Source: GCA-020343675 sp964462945
GTDB lineage: Bacteria > Planctomycetota > Phycisphaerae > Sedimentisphaerales > Anaerobacaceae
Assembly (NCBI GenBank): GCA_964462945.1
Contig: CAYWZW010000071.1
Location: 1 to 27,939 of the forward strand
Direction: 5' to 3'
DNA length: 27,939 bases
The first letter of the stretch is position 1. Each line of letters begins with the position of its first letter. Made by a program: the position numbers and the translations under genes. Of the stretch, positions 7,846 through 14,919 are shown one piece after another. The notes below the pieces were generated by a model. That model was given only the letters and a program-made list of their open reading frames with translations. It had not been told where the DNA came from and made no database searches.

Positions 7846-10344
7846 TTATTGCTCCGCTGGGGATTGTTTACGAGGCAGCTTGGTCCGCCACTCTTCAGCC
7901 TTTTCCGGCTTGCCCCAGGCTTCGTAGAGTGCGATCAGATTTGTCATTGACTCCTGTGTGTTGGGGTGTTTGTCACCGAGTTTGAGGCGGCGGCCTTCGA
8001 TTGCTTCGAGAAGCAGTGGTTCTGCCTCACTATGGCGACCTTGCTCTTTGTACAACACAGCCAGGTCGTTCTTGGATTCCAGTGTCTCCGGATGGTCGTC
8101 GCCTAACTCGCGCTGCCTGCCCTTCAATGCCTCATCGAAGAATGCCTCGGCTTCAGCATAGTTCCCCTGCTTTGTGTGCAGTACAGCAAGAGCGTTCACA
8201 AAGCGGAGCGTTGCCGGGTGTAGTTCTCGCAAGTGCTGGCGTCCGAGCTTTAGCCCCTCGTTGAGTAAACCTTTTGCATCCTCGTAACGCGTCTGAGCCG
8301 TGTACACTCGGCCAAGGACATAAATAGACTGCAACGTGAGCTTGTGCCCGTCACCCAACACCCGGCGCTCTGTCTCCAATGTCTTGGCAAGCAACTGCTC
8401 TGCTTGCCCATACCGGCCCTGATCTCTATACATGTTGGCCAGGTCTGCTGTGTACACCAGCCGCCAACGAGACTCCGCATCCCACTCCACGGTCTCCAGC
8501 GTCTTGCGGAATAACTGCTCTGCCTCGTCGTACCGGCCTTGGTCCGCGTACACACGTGCAAGATTGCACGCAACCATAGGATAGAAGCGAATGTAATCTT
8601 CTCCCCGCTCGCGCCGGGCTATCTCTAATACCTTGGTGTACAAGGATTCTGCTTCCTTGTATTTGCCTAAGTGATGATATGTGTGGGCAAGAGCTCCCAT
8701 GTTGCCCGCATGTTGCTCTTCGTCTATGTCGGGCCCGATCTGTAGCATCTCCGTCCGCAAACGCTCGGCGTCGTAGTGCCGCTCTTGATCGTCATAGACC
8801 CAGTAAAGGCCGTTCTTTGCCCTGAGTGTGGCTGGATGCTCCTCGCCATAGTGCTCTCGATAGATCTGCAGCGCACGTAGCCAATGTTGCTCTGCCTTCG
8901 TTGACTCGGCAAGCATGCGGTAGGTCCCGCCCAACGTCTCGCGGATCGATGCCTCAATGAGCGGCCGGTCGTCAAACTTGCCCTCAAGGTTTTTCGACGC
9001 GGCATCGAGAACAAAGCTGACGGTTGCTTCACCTGCTTTGGCGTCGCCCACCGTTCCCAGAACCCCGGTCTTGAGGAAGTCAGTGATGATCTGCGCCTCG
9101 GCGCGAGCGCGTGCTTGTCCAAGCGCGAAGATCATAGACACAACTGCCCCGATTAGAGACACACCAAGTACCACAAGAATGCCTGCTACAAGTGCCTTAT
9201 GTCGTCGCACGAACTTCTTGAAGCGATAAGCAGTGCCAGGTGGCCCGGCAATCAATGGGGCGCCTTTCAAGTAGTTTTCGATATCGTCTGCCAGTTCAGA
9301 AGCCGACCGATAGCGTTCCGACCGTTCCTTTCGCATCGCCTTGAGTGGAATCCATTCCAGCTCTTTATGCAGGCGCTTCGCTAATGCAGCAACTTCGGTG
9401 CGACGGCTTTCTGCAAGTCCCTTGGCCTCTTCGCCCAGCTTCGTCAGCCGGGTGCTTGGTGTCTTGGGGTTGGTTTCACGGATCGTCTTGCGGATCTGCT
9501 CGATTCCGCCTTCACGAAACGTCTCAGGATCGAAGGGCAAGACGCCCGTCAGCAGCACATAGAGCAGCACGCCTAACGAATAAACATCCGAACGCGTGTC
9601 GATGTCCTCACTGGCCATGTCCGCCTGCTCGGGACTCATGTATTCAGGGGTGCCGAGTAATTGGCTGTCTTCCGTCAGAAGTGTCCGCTCCGTCAGCGGC
9701 TGACTGACGGCCTTGGCGACGCCGAAGTCGATGATCTTAGGTATAGCTCGGTCGTTTTCCGCCGAGACCAGGATGTTTGACGGCTTGATGTCCCGGTGGA
9801 TAATTCCCTTCTGATGAGCGTGCTGGACGGCGTGGCACACCTGTAAAAACAGATTCAGCCGATCCTCGATAGTCAGCTTATGGTGGTCGCAATAGTCGGT
9901 GATGGGTAAGCCCTTGACGTATTCCATCACAAAATAAGGTCGTCCGGTCTCTGTCGTTCCGGCGTCATAGATATGAGCGATGTTTGGATGGTCTAATAGA
10001 GCTAAAGCCTGTCGCTCGGCCTCAAAACGCGCCAGGACGCGCTTGGAATCCATGCCGGGCTTGATGACCTTCAGTGCCACCCGGCGTCTGATGGGCTGCT
10101 CCTGTTCGGCCAGATAGACAATCCCCATCCCGCCTTCTCCTAAGACGCTGAGCAATTTGTACCGGCCTATCCAGCCGCCGGGTTTCTCCATGAACGCGTT
10201 TAGAGACGCCGTTTGAGCAGCTTGAGGCTCCGCGTCGGGGGACCTCGGTTGCTCTTCAGGGACCGGTTCTACGGCTTCCTTGCCGATAGACAGAAGCTGA
10301 TTCAATTGCTCAGGGTCCAGGTCAAATACTGATTTCTTGCTCAT
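7846..10344 (-). CDS. membrane-anchored Ser/Thr protein kinase with C-terminal TPRs
   Basis: Hanks-type kinase domain at about residues 62-360: Gly-rich loop GEGGMGIV (69-76), ATP-binding Lys92, catalytic loop HRDIKPSN (183-190, Asp185), DFG (206-208) and YMSPEQ in the activation segment. All catalytic residues are present, so the kinase should be active. A hydrophobic segment (about 385-409) follows basic residues RRHK, so the kinase faces the cytoplasm and the C-terminal half should be outside it. That half (about 470-820) is built of tetratricopeptide repeats of the type found in TPR_12 arrays, for example YKEAESLYTKVLEIARRERG and YAEAEAFFDEALKGRQRELG, a protein-interaction scaffold. It lies 83 nt downstream of an ECF-like sigma factor gene, an association common in Planctomycetes, so the two probably act in one signalling route. 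Its substrate is unknown. Confidence 0.93.
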   Translation of the reverse strand: MSKKSVFDLDPEQLNQLLSIGKEAVEPVPEEQPRSPDAEPQAAQTASLNAFMEKPGGWIGRYKLLSVLGEGGMGIVYLAEQEQPIRRRVALKVIKPGMDSKRVLARFEAERQALALLDHPNIAHIYDAGTTETGRPYFVMEYVKGLPITDYCDHHKLTIEDRLNLFLQVCHAVQHAHQKGIIHRDIKPSNILVSAENDRAIPKIIDFGVAKAVSQPLTERTLLTEDSQLLGTPEYMSPEQADMASEDIDTRSDVYSLGVLLYVLLTGVLPFDPETFREGGIEQIRKTIRETNPKTPSTRLTKLGEEAKGLAESRRTEVAALAKRLHKELEWIPLKAMRKERSERYRSASELADDIENYLKGAPLIAGPPGTAYRFKKFVRRHKALVAGILVVLGVSLIGAVVSMIFALGQARARAEAQIITDFLKTGVLGTVGDAKAGEATVSFVLDAASKNLEGKFDDRPLIEASIRETLGGTYRMLAESTKAEQHWLRALQIYREHYGEEHPATLRAKNGLYWVYDDQERHYDAERLRTEMLQIGPDIDEEQHAGNMGALAHTYHHLGKYKEAESLYTKVLEIARRERGEDYIRFYPMVACNLARVYADQGRYDEAEQLFRKTLETVEWDAESRWRLVYTADLANMYRDQGRYGQAEQLLAKTLETERRVLGDGHKLTLQSIYVLGRVYTAQTRYEDAKGLLNEGLKLGRQHLRELHPATLRFVNALAVLHTKQGNYAEAEAFFDEALKGRQRELGDDHPETLESKNDLAVLYKEQGRHSEAEPLLLEAIEGRRLKLGDKHPNTQESMTNLIALYEAWGKPEKAEEWRTKLPRKQSPAEQ

Positions 10345-10427
10345 CGTTCTGCCCCGCAGTTAGACGAACATAAAGCAATCATCACCGACAGCAGGTGTTT
10401 CTGCGATTCTATATATAAATACTGCAA

Positions 10428-11204
10428 TTACGTGTGATCTTGCGCCATCTTTGGGAGAAATCGCATAATTTCCGCTAATTCTTCATCGACCTGGTCATCA
10501 GAGACGACCAAACGGCGAAGATGGCTCCTCAGAACTGTCTGAAAGCGCCGTTTCACGGTGACCATCATATTGGACGCCTTGGCCTCATTCTCGAGGGCAT
10601 ATTTTCGGCAGATTTCTGTCATCGAGGGCGGTTCGGCCTTTTCCATGATCGGTTCCAAAACCCGGTCGTGGAAGACGTACCAGTGAACCGTTTTGCCATC
10701 TTCATGGCATTTGGCTTCGACCTCCTGCAAAACCTGCTCGAGCAGTGACGAGACCCACGCATAGTTGAAAGAGTCTTCGGGAGTCAATTCCGAGGCGGTC
10801 TGAGGCAATCCAGGTACATCTAATACATCCAGCGATACGAGATTGCTCTCTGGGATTCGTTTCTGTGCGGCCTGCCCGGTTTTGGCAGTGATTAGATATC
10901 TGTTTAGAGCAATGAGTAAAAATGACCGAAATCGCCCTTTGGATTGGTCCGCCTTCTGGATCAGACTTCGGCCCAGAACCACTTCATGAAAGAATCCCTG
11001 GGTCAGGTCCTTGGCCTGCTCATTGTCGTAGCCCTTGCGGCGCAGATAGCAATAGACAGGCTTCCAGTACTTACTCAGCAATAAACCAATGAGGGCTTGA
11101 TTTCTGTCCTCGTTACCTGAACCGACGTTCGCAATAATAGACCAGTGGGTAGTGAGAAATGCCTCTCCCGCCCCGCCCATGTCTGTCATCTCATCGTACT
11201 TCAT
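10428..11204 (-). CDS. ECF-type RNA polymerase sigma factor (planctomycete subgroup)
   Basis: Residues about 40-110 form sigma region 2: YWKPVYCYLRRKGYDNEQAKDLTQGFF and KGRFRSFLLIALNRYL match the planctomycete/verrucomicrobial ECF-like sigma factors that open with TTHWSI (here 18-23). The C-terminal part (about 192-245), with MTEICRKYALENEAKASNMM and a basic helix, is the region 4 helix-turn-helix that reads the -35 element. No anti-sigma factor gene lies beside it; the neighbour is a kinase, which may control it by phosphorylation (inference). A sigma70-like promoter precedes it. The start is uncertain: ATGs at codons 6 and 9 are also possible and no clear ribosome binding site is visible. 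Confidence 0.88.
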   Translation of the reverse strand: MKYDEMTDMGGAGEAFLTTHWSIIANVGSGNEDRNQALIGLLLSKYWKPVYCYLRRKGYDNEQAKDLTQGFFHEVVLGRSLIQKADQSKGRFRSFLLIALNRYLITAKTGQAAQKRIPESNLVSLDVLDVPGLPQTASELTPEDSFNYAWVSSLLEQVLQEVEAKCHEDGKTVHWYVFHDRVLEPIMEKAEPPSMTEICRKYALENEAKASNMMVTVKRRFQTVLRSHLRRLVVSDDQVDEELAEIMRFLPKMAQDHT

Positions 11205-11278
11205 GATCGGCGGCCCCGCTCTCTATGGTCTCTGGAATTCATGCAACCGCACAGTCTTGCCCGAATATTTGACAGTCT

Positions 11279-11307
11279 ATTCTAAACAATAAGCCTTTAC
11301 ATCTCAA
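11279..11307 (-). promoter_or_regulatory. sigma70-like promoter of the sigma factor-kinase unit
   Basis: On the minus strand TTGAGA (11302-11307), 17-nt spacer, TAGAAT (11279-11284), each hexamer one base off consensus. It lies about 75 nt upstream of the sigma factor start. A housekeeping-type promoter suggests the unit is not solely autoregulated by its own ECF factor. Confidence 0.6.
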
Positions 11308-11497
11308 GTACTTAGTGCTGTATCACACAAATTTTTCCAAAAAAGTGCAATGCTCGGCGCAAGATTCGCAAATTTTCCAGTGTTTAAATGCAGAAGCCTT
11401 TGGTGAATTCGCCGCTGGCAATGATCAACAATTATGGCAAGGCCCTTGGGCAAAAAGGCAGAAAGGACGGTGGAATATGAAATGATTGAGCCCATTT

Positions 11498-11581
11498 TCA
11501 TCCCGAGCCCAGCCGAGGGATCTGTTTAAATAGATTCCTCCACTTCGTCCCGAACCTGTTCGGGACTTCGGTCGGAATGAC
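11498..11581. repeat. two-hairpin palindromic intergenic element
   Basis: Imperfect outer arms TCATCCCGAGC (11498-11508) and GGTCGGAATGA (11570-11580) enclose two hairpins: GAGGGATCT/AGATTCCTC (11515-11523/11532-11540, one mismatch) and perfect GTCCCGAAC-CT-GTTCGGGAC (11547-11566). TCATCCCGAGC...GAGGGATCT text of this kind is familiar to me as an interspersed repeat in many environmental genomes. Probably a non-autonomous mobile hairpin element. Confidence 0.6.
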
Positions 11582-11618
11582 TTGTGTATGGTTTCTTAAC
11601 GTTGTTTGGCCCATGTTC

Positions 11619-11647
11619 TTGACAGGATAAGAGGATTATCCGGTAAA
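11619..11647 (+). promoter_or_regulatory. weak promoter candidate for the PD40/dockerin gene
   Basis: Consensus TTGACA at 11619-11624, but the sequence 17 nt downstream (GGTAAA, 11642-11647) is a poor -10. The spacer contains the dyad GGATAA-GAGGA-TTATCC (11625-11641), which could be a regulator site. Confidence 0.3.
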
Positions 11648-11682
11648 TCCCGTCCAATAAGAGCAGAAAGGAAAGGTGTCTT

Positions 11683-13314
11683 ATGAAATGGTTAAATGGT
11701 TACAGAATGAGGTTGTGGTTAGTTGGATGTGTGTCCGCTGTTTTCCTCGGCGGCGGGGATCGTGCGAAAGCAGAGATCATCATGAGCGAACCGACCAATG
11801 TTGGGCCGGTCATCAATGACGCCACGGATGTTCAGGAGTGCGACTTTTCACATGATGGGCTGGAATTGTACTATGCCTCCGCTCGACCCGGTGGGTATGG
11901 TAGTTATGACCTATGGGTGGCCAGACGAGAGACGATAAACGATCCCTGGCAAGAGCCTGTCAATCTTGGGCCAAATGTTAACAGTTCAGCGAGCGAGATT
12001 GAGCCGAGTATTTCGGCCGACGGCCTTGAGCTTTATTTCGCGTCGCTTGCCGACTGGAATACACGAGTGTGCACCCGCCCGTCCAAGGACGCCCCATGGG
12101 GAAGTCCAATAGTATTGTTGGAACTCGGTGGAGCTTGGCGGCCGGATATCTCGGCCGACGGTCTTTCACTGTACTTTGAATCCACTCGGGCTGGTGGGTA
12201 TGGTGCGGAAGATATATGGGTGACGACGCGGGAGAAGGTGGGCGATCCGTGGGGCGAACCGGTTCATCTTGGGGCGAACGTGAACAGTTCCGGTAACGAT
12301 TATTGTCCGAGCATCTCCACCGACGGCCTCACACTCGTCTTCATGCGAGGATACACCAGCATGTGGGCAACGACAAGAAAATCAGTAGTTGATGACTGGG
12401 GACCTGCTGTGGATCTCGGCTTCAATCGGACTAATTTCAATGGCCCGGCACTCTCGCCCGATGGTTCAACCATATACTTCGATGCCAATACTAACTACTG
12501 GGGTGGATACGGAAGCGGCGACATTTTGCAGGTGAACTTCATCCCAATCGTAGACTTCAACGGCGATGGAAAGGTGGACATCGCCGATCTGGTGATACTG
12601 ATTGAACACTGGGGCCAGGAAGAACCGTCATGTGACATTGCCCCGCTGCCTTTGGGCGATGGTAGGGTAGATGTAAAAGACCTGGAGGTTCTAATGCGCT
12701 ACTGGCAGCAGAAACAGGAGATTCTTCCGCCTGGATTGGTTGCATACTGGAAGCTGGACGAGACACAGGGCAACGTAGCTGAAGACAGCGCGGGGGATAA
12801 CGACGGAACGCTTTCCGGAGAGCCTCTCTGGCAGCCTGAAGGTGGTAAGGTGAGCGGTGCACTTCAGTTGGACGGGGTGGATGACTATCTGACCACGCCG
12901 TTCATCCTCAATCCGGCGGACGGACGGTTCAGCGTCTTTGCCTGGGTCAAGGGCGGGGTTCCAGGTCAAGTAATCGTTTCACAAATAGGTGGCGCGGATT
13001 GGCTTTGCGCGGATCCGTCGGAAGGCAGACTTATGACCAGCTTGGTACCTCCTGCCGGCCGGAACGTCGCACAACCATTAGTGTCAGAACTCGTGATTAC
13101 CGATGACAATTGGCATCGTATTGGCTTTGTATGGGATGGATCGCACCGAAGGCTCTACGTTGATGGCGTCGTGGTGGCTGCAGACGCCCAGGATGCTCTG
13201 GCCGGCTCGGTCAACGGCCTCTACATCGGCTGTGGCAAGGCCATGGAACCCGGAACCTTCTGGTTCGGCTTGATTGATGACGTCCGCATCTACAACCGGG
13301 CAGTGCATCCGTAG
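11683..13314 (+). CDS. secreted PD40 beta-propeller / dockerin-type / LamG-like protein
   Basis: An N-terminal signal peptide (about 1-30, ending AKA) exports the protein. Five PD40 (TolB-like) propeller repeats follow, each centred on an SxDG-L-LYF-type motif (about 55-66, 109-120, 156-167, 210-221, 257-268). Residues 291-342 carry two dockerin-like calcium-loop repeats, DFNGDGKVDIADL and GDGRVDVKDL. Residues about 353-543 are a LamG/concanavalin-like fold (LVAYWKLDE, LDGVDDYL, WHRIGFVWDGSHRRLYVDG, GLIDDVRIYNRAV). The combination suggests a surface protein that binds glycans or other dockerin partners; no catalytic residues are visible. AGGAAAGG precedes the ATG. The stop falls directly after AVHP, where family members usually continue for several residues. 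Confidence 0.88.
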   Translation: MKWLNGYRMRLWLVGCVSAVFLGGGDRAKAEIIMSEPTNVGPVINDATDVQECDFSHDGLELYYASARPGGYGSYDLWVARRETINDPWQEPVNLGPNVNSSASEIEPSISADGLELYFASLADWNTRVCTRPSKDAPWGSPIVLLELGGAWRPDISADGLSLYFESTRAGGYGAEDIWVTTREKVGDPWGEPVHLGANVNSSGNDYCPSISTDGLTLVFMRGYTSMWATTRKSVVDDWGPAVDLGFNRTNFNGPALSPDGSTIYFDANTNYWGGYGSGDILQVNFIPIVDFNGDGKVDIADLVILIEHWGQEEPSCDIAPLPLGDGRVDVKDLEVLMRYWQQKQEILPPGLVAYWKLDETQGNVAEDSAGDNDGTLSGEPLWQPEGGKVSGALQLDGVDDYLTTPFILNPADGRFSVFAWVKGGVPGQVIVSQIGGADWLCADPSEGRLMTSLVPPAGRNVAQPLVSELVITDDNWHRIGFVWDGSHRRLYVDGVVVAADAQDALAGSVNGLYIGCGKAMEPGTFWFGLIDDVRIYNRAVHP

Positions 13315-13377
13315 CACATCGCGGCGATGGCACAGTAGGCCACCTCAGAAAGAAACGAAACGCCCAAGATAGTCAAA

Positions 13378-13409
13378 GGGCTGGCCCACCTTACGGCTGG
13401 CGGGCTGGC
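13378..13409. repeat. 32-nt interspersed palindromic repeat, copy 1 (intergenic)
   Basis: Matches 19785-19816 at 30 of 32 positions. The core can fold as GCCCACC / GGCGGGC with one mismatch. Its 3' end contributes to the left arm of the terminator at 13402-13435, so the terminator may have evolved from the repeat. Confidence 0.75.
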
Positions 13410-13435
13410 AGCTTGAGACCCTGCCAGCCCTTTTT
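13402..13435 (+). terminator. rho-independent terminator of the PD40/dockerin/LamG gene
   Basis: Perfect 10-bp GC-rich stem GGGCTGGCAG (13402-13411) / CTGCCAGCCC (13421-13430), 9-nt loop, then TTTTT. It lies 88 nt after the stop codon and before the next promoter. Confidence 0.85.
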
Positions 13436-13597
13436 GCCTGCTGGCGTTGGGAACCGGAATATCGCGGAGGTGATTGGAAACAGAAGCGCTGCGGGCGGGA
13501 GGCTGGCCGGGCGGATATTTTCTCAAGTTAAAGTTTCTCCTTGAAATTGCGTGTGCAATACTGTAGAAAATTAGGCAATCTTTTTGCCGGTATTTGC

Positions 13598-13625
13598 TTG
13601 TGCTTTCAACGGCGAGCGGTATAAT
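13598..13625 (+). promoter_or_regulatory. promoter candidate with consensus -10 for the membrane protein gene
   Basis: TATAAT (13620-13625) is a perfect -10. The -35 is weaker: TTGTGC (13598-13603) at 16 nt spacing. It lies about 30 nt before the ATG at 13656. Confidence 0.55.
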
Positions 13626-13655
13626 AGACCCTTAACGGAAAACTTGAGAAGTTGA

Positions 13656-14429
13656 ATGGATTCCACTATGGCACGGGACCATCGAGGGAAAAAGGCTCTC
13701 TATGAGGTGATGAGCAAGGCTCGATCAAAGCCCGGCTACGGCAGGGCGTTGCAGCAGCCGCCTGCGGAAAAAACCGGTGAAGATACGCCGGTTGCCAAAC
13801 AGAATATCGTCGGCGGGACGCAGAAAGGTGCCGCAAAATGGTGGAGAAAGCCAAGATTCGTTCAGTTGAACGCCGGGCGAATTGAGTTTTCGATGCCGTA
13901 CCAGGTCGCCGTGGCGGTCGGTCTGGTGCTCGTGCTGGTGCTGCTGGCCAGTTATCGGCTCGGTCAGAGGTTTTCCGCCGTGTCCGGGCCGCAGGGGCCG
14001 GGTCAGCCGGGCGGCCAGACGCCGCAAGTTCAAAAGGAAGCTCCGACGGGACCGGCGGCGAGCAATGTGCCGCGGCCTTCTGCGCCGGTCGAGAGCGCGC
14101 CGCCAAAGCCTGAAAAGGTCGAGCCCGTTAAGCCGGCCGGAACGAATGTGATTGTTCTGGTCCAGTACGACGCCATGGCGGATTTGCGTCCGGTTCAGGC
14201 GCATTTTGCCGAGAACGGGATCGACACGGAGATTGTGACAGAAAACGGCCGGTACTTTTTGCAGACCAGGCAAAGGTACGACAACCCGGCGACGCCCGGG
14301 ACGGACGGATACAAGGCCAAACAGAAAATCGCTGAGGTCGGGGCCAAGTACAAGGGTAAGGCGCCGCCCGGCTATGAGACTTTTGCACCGTACTATTTTT
14401 CTGATGCGTACGGCAAGAGGGTAGAGTAG
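13656..14429 (+). CDS. single-pass membrane protein with Pro-rich linker and SPOR-like C-terminus
   Basis: Function not established. The order is a basic cytoplasmic N-terminus (1-78, including KKALYEVMSKARSKPGYGR), one membrane helix (about 81-103, rich in Val/Leu), a Pro/Ala/Lys-rich linker (about 110-162) and a compact C-terminal domain (163-257). That domain begins NVIVLVQYDAMADLRPVQAHF and reads on with DTEIVTENGRYFLQT, which resembles the beta-alpha pattern of peptidoglycan-binding SPOR domains; this is my reading of the pattern, not a firm match. A SPOR-like end outside the membrane would suit a cell-envelope or division role. It is followed by the small basic protein gene after 21 nt, probably in one transcript. 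No strong ribosome binding site is seen; an ATG four codons in is an alternative. Confidence 0.75.
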   Translation: MDSTMARDHRGKKALYEVMSKARSKPGYGRALQQPPAEKTGEDTPVAKQNIVGGTQKGAAKWWRKPRFVQLNAGRIEFSMPYQVAVAVGLVLVLVLLASYRLGQRFSAVSGPQGPGQPGGQTPQVQKEAPTGPAASNVPRPSAPVESAPPKPEKVEPVKPAGTNVIVLVQYDAMADLRPVQAHFAENGIDTEIVTENGRYFLQTRQRYDNPATPGTDGYKAKQKIAEVGAKYKGKAPPGYETFAPYYFSDAYGKRVE

Positions 14430-14450
14430 TAGTCTTAGGAGAAATATGGA

Positions 14451-14699
14451 ATGTCTGTTGATCCTTCTTTGAAAATCAAAGGCGCCCTGACCAGGCACCG
14501 AAACGTCTTGACGCGGGCCGAACGTATTGAGAAGCTCAAAGACGAAGAGCGATGGTCTGAGGGTGATTCCTTATTTGGACTGCCGAAGGTTGTTCATCGC
14601 AAGAGCCATGCCGGCCGCAAGGGCGAGGAAGGGCCGGCCAAAGAGGCTGTACCCGGAGCCGCAGTCGAAGCACCGAAACCCGAGAAAACCCCGGGTTAA
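14451..14699 (+). CDS. small basic protein (Planctomycetes/Verrucomicrobia/Chlamydiae family) with C-terminal extension
   Basis: The first ~53 residues (MSVDPSLKIKGALTRHRNVL, then TRAERIEKLKDEERW, then GDSLFGLPKVVHRK) match my recollection of a short conserved 'small basic protein' family (TIGR04137) in Planctomycetes, Verrucomicrobia and Chlamydiae. Its function is not established; its size and charge suggest an RNA- or ribosome-associated role (inference). Here the core is followed by about 29 residues rich in Ala, Pro, Glu and Lys that look disordered. AGGAG lies 9 nt before the ATG. Confidence 0.82.
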   Translation: MSVDPSLKIKGALTRHRNVLTRAERIEKLKDEERWSEGDSLFGLPKVVHRKSHAGRKGEEGPAKEAVPGAAVEAPKPEKTPG

Positions 14700-14919
14700 G
14701 AACAAGGGCATATCGCACGGCCAATGTGAATGTCGATATTCACAGAGAACTATAGCAGGGTTGCAATCAAGAGCCTTTTTTCCAATCGAAAGATGCATGA
14801 CCGTGGGGTTGTTGAAAGCGTCCTCATCTCCCGACACACTCGTACAGCAGGTGGGCGTGGTCTTTCATCGCCGCACTCCTAAAACGCTGAGTTTTGACCG
14901 GGCGGGGCGGTCGCAAGGG
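14700..14919. other. leader region of the glycan-degradation operon
   Basis: A 220-nt gap before the first PQQ-like gene. An open frame continues through it, but its translation is basic and unlike the secreted protein that follows. It contains a 20-bp dyad (14725-14744) with a TATAGC -10-like hexamer just after it (14751-14756). No good -35 was found. Confidence 0.45.
14725..14744. promoter_or_regulatory. 20-bp perfect dyad, candidate operator of the glycan operon
   Basis: TGTGAAT (14725-14731), six nt GTCGAT, ATTCACA (14738-14744). The half-sites recall TGTGA/TCACA of CRP-type regulators, but the TGTGA-TCACA spacing is 10 nt, not 6, so CRP itself is not supported. The next bases are GAGAAC and then TATAGC, a possible -10, placing the dyad where a promoter regulator would sit. 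Confidence 0.45.

Larger units (their letters stand above)
11205..11682. other. intergenic region with sigma-factor promoter and palindromic element
   Basis: Between the divergent sigma factor and PD40/dockerin genes. It holds the minus-strand promoter (11279-11307), an 84-nt two-hairpin repeat element (11498-11581), and a TTGACA with a small dyad just upstream of the plus-strand gene. No gene is supported: the short frames in it have no recognisable features. Confidence 0.55.
13315..13655. other. intergenic region with repeat copy, terminator and promoter
   Basis: Contains seven in-frame codons after the amber stop of the LamG protein, copy 1 of a 32-nt repeat (13378-13409), a rho-independent terminator (13402-13435) and a promoter (13598-13625). 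No gene is supported. Confidence 0.6.

Noticed and set aside
11304..11501. Minus-strand 65-codon frame upstream of the sigma factor
   Set aside because: It overlaps the predicted sigma-factor promoter and the palindromic element; no recognisable features.
14725..14744. CRP/FNR binding site
   Set aside because: Half-sites resemble TGTGA/TCACA but are 10 nt apart instead of 6, so a standard CRP site is not supported; kept only as a generic dyad.
14527..14919. N-terminal extension of the first PQQ-like gene
   Set aside because: It overlaps the small basic protein in another frame, is Arg-rich, and would bury the signal peptide that begins at 14920.
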